From Methanobrevibacter sp. (GTDB taxonomy: Archaea; Methanobacteriota; Methanobacteria; Methanobacteriales; Methanobacteriaceae), in the NCBI GenBank assembly GCA_016838945.1, contig JADLKP010000044.1, positions 1 through 12,953 on the forward strand: DNA of 12,953 nt, written 5' to 3'. A program made the translations under genes and the position numbers. Of the stretch, positions 12,305 to 12,953 are shown piece by piece (the stretch's first letter is position 1; every line of letters begins with the position of its first letter). The notes beneath the pieces are model-generated. The model did not search any database and was not told where the DNA came from. It was given only the letters and a program-made list of their open reading frames with translations.

Positions 12305-12850
12305 TTAAATATAACTGGTGTCTTGTTTTCTGAAGTGTGCTTGTGGGTGATCACATAATGGGCAAACTTCAGGAGCTTCTTTTCCATAATGGATGTAACC
12401 GCAGTTATTGCATTTCCATGCAATTTCCTCATCTTTTTTAAAGACTTTGTCTGCTTTTATCTTATCTGATAAAGCATTGTATCTGTCTTCATGCACCTTT
12501 TCTGTTGCACCAGCTGCATCGAATAATGCTGCAATGTCATCGAAACCTTCTTCACGTGCAGTTTCTGCAAACCCTTTGTACATAGCAGTCCATTCTTCAT
12601 GTTCACCAGCTGCTGCATCTGCAAGATTGGTTAAGGTGTCAGGTACTTTTCCACCATTTAAAAGCTTGAACCATATTTTTGCATGTTCCTTTTCATTGTC
12701 GGAAGATTCTTGGAAAATATCCTTGATTTCCACATATCCATCTTTCTTAGCTTGAGAAGCATAGAATTCATATTTTACACGAGCTTGAGATTCACCAGCA
12801 AGAGCTGCTTTCAAGTTTTCTTCAGTTTTAGTTCCTTTTAAATCTGCCAT
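12305..12850 (-). CDS. rbr: Rubrerythrin
   Basis: A 181-residue cytosolic peroxide reductase used by anaerobes for oxidative-stress defence. An N-terminal four-helix diiron domain (1-135) carries the expected ligands: E20, E53 and H56 (NEKEH), E83 and E86 (GEHEEW), and E117 with H120 (EKVH). A C-terminal rubredoxin-like domain holds one iron on C147, C150, C163 and C166 (WKCNNCGYIHYG...CPLC). Electrons come from rubredoxin or a related carrier. The frame opens further upstream to 12919, but GGAG at 12859-12862 points to the ATG at 12850, and MADLKGTKTEENL is the family N-terminus. A promoter and a terminator bracket it as a single-gene unit unrelated to the superoperon. Confidence 0.96.
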   Translation of the reverse strand: MADLKGTKTEENLKAALAGESQARVKYEFYASQAKKDGYVEIKDIFQESSDNEKEHAKIWFKLLNGGKVPDTLTNLADAAAGEHEEWTAMYKGFAETAREEGFDDIAALFDAAGATEKVHEDRYNALSDKIKADKVFKKDEEIAWKCNNCGYIHYGKEAPEVCPLCDHPQAHFRKQDTSYI

Positions 12851-12903
12851 AATAATCTCTCCAAATTTAATTTTTTTTATTTTAACCAACCTAAATTCAA
12901 TAA

Positions 12904-12913
12904 CATATAAAAA
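12904..12913 (-). promoter_or_regulatory. TATA box for rubrerythrin
   Basis: Minus-strand TTTTTATATG is centred about 58 bases before the ATG. Initiation 25 bases on would give a leader of about 33 bases that includes the GGAGAG ribosome site. No clear purine-rich BRE precedes it. Confidence 0.45.
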
Positions 12914-12953
12914 GGACAAAATATATTATTTTTTTTAATAGTTATATTTTAGG

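Noticed and set aside
12851..12919. Longer rubrerythrin start with 23 extra residues
   Set aside because: The GGAG site and the family N-terminus both point to 12850, and the extension would cross the likely TATA box and transcription start.

Overview
The window is very AT-rich and archaeal. It carries eukaryote-like information-processing genes (exosome, RNase P proteins, prefoldin, SBDS, KEOPS Pcc1, Brix, eL15, eL43, RpoP) and a 20S proteasome alpha subunit. The gene set, the low GC, the AGGTGA/GGAG ribosome binding sites and the methanogen-type rubrerythrin fit Methanobacteriales. The best guess is a Methanobrevibacter species; this is inferred from content and style, not from an alignment.

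Positions 131 to 11139, all on the minus strand, hold a nearly complete version of the archaeal exosome-proteasome superoperon. In transcription order it reads eL15, an RNA-binding COG1325-type protein, rnp3, rnp2, psmA, SBDS/Sdo1, rrp4, rrp41, rrp42, eL43, rpoP, Brix protein, pcc1, prefoldin beta and a DUF3194 protein. Products of neighbouring genes act together: RNase P proteins (5' tRNA processing), exosome ring and cap (3' RNA processing), proteasome (protein turnover), ribosomal proteins and ribosome-maturation factors, an RNA polymerase subunit and the prefoldin chaperone. The gene order is conserved, but the cluster is punctuated. Spacers of 100 to 550 bases separate many genes, and terminator-like hairpins with T tracts follow eL15, rrp42, rpoP, pfdB and psmA. 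The likely transcription units are eL15 / COG1325-rnp3-rnp2 / psmA(-sdo1)-rrp4-rrp41-rrp42 / eL43-rpoP / Brix-pcc1-pfdB / DUF3194, with readthrough possible at several joints. rpoP is only 49 codons, starts with TTG and is easily missed.

Positions 11140 to 12953 leave the superoperon. A divergent spacer holds an orphan terminator-like hairpin. It is followed by a plus-strand coiled-coil/winged-helix regulator that looks leaderless, and a convergent minus-strand rubrerythrin with its own promoter, Shine-Dalgarno site and terminator.

Points for a second look are: long acidic C-terminal tails on three unrelated proteins (Rrp4, PsmA, Rnp3); terminator hairpins that swallow the stop codon (eL15, rrp42, pfdB, perhaps pcc1); an alternating-hairpin element between psmA and SBDS; tandem AT-rich repeats beside the RNase P genes; odd translation starts at pcc1 and rrp4; and the orphan hairpin. 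No CRISPR array, IS element, tRNA or rRNA gene was seen. I did not find a clearly new multi-gene system: the unusual material is mostly regulatory architecture and protein tails laid over a known gene cluster.
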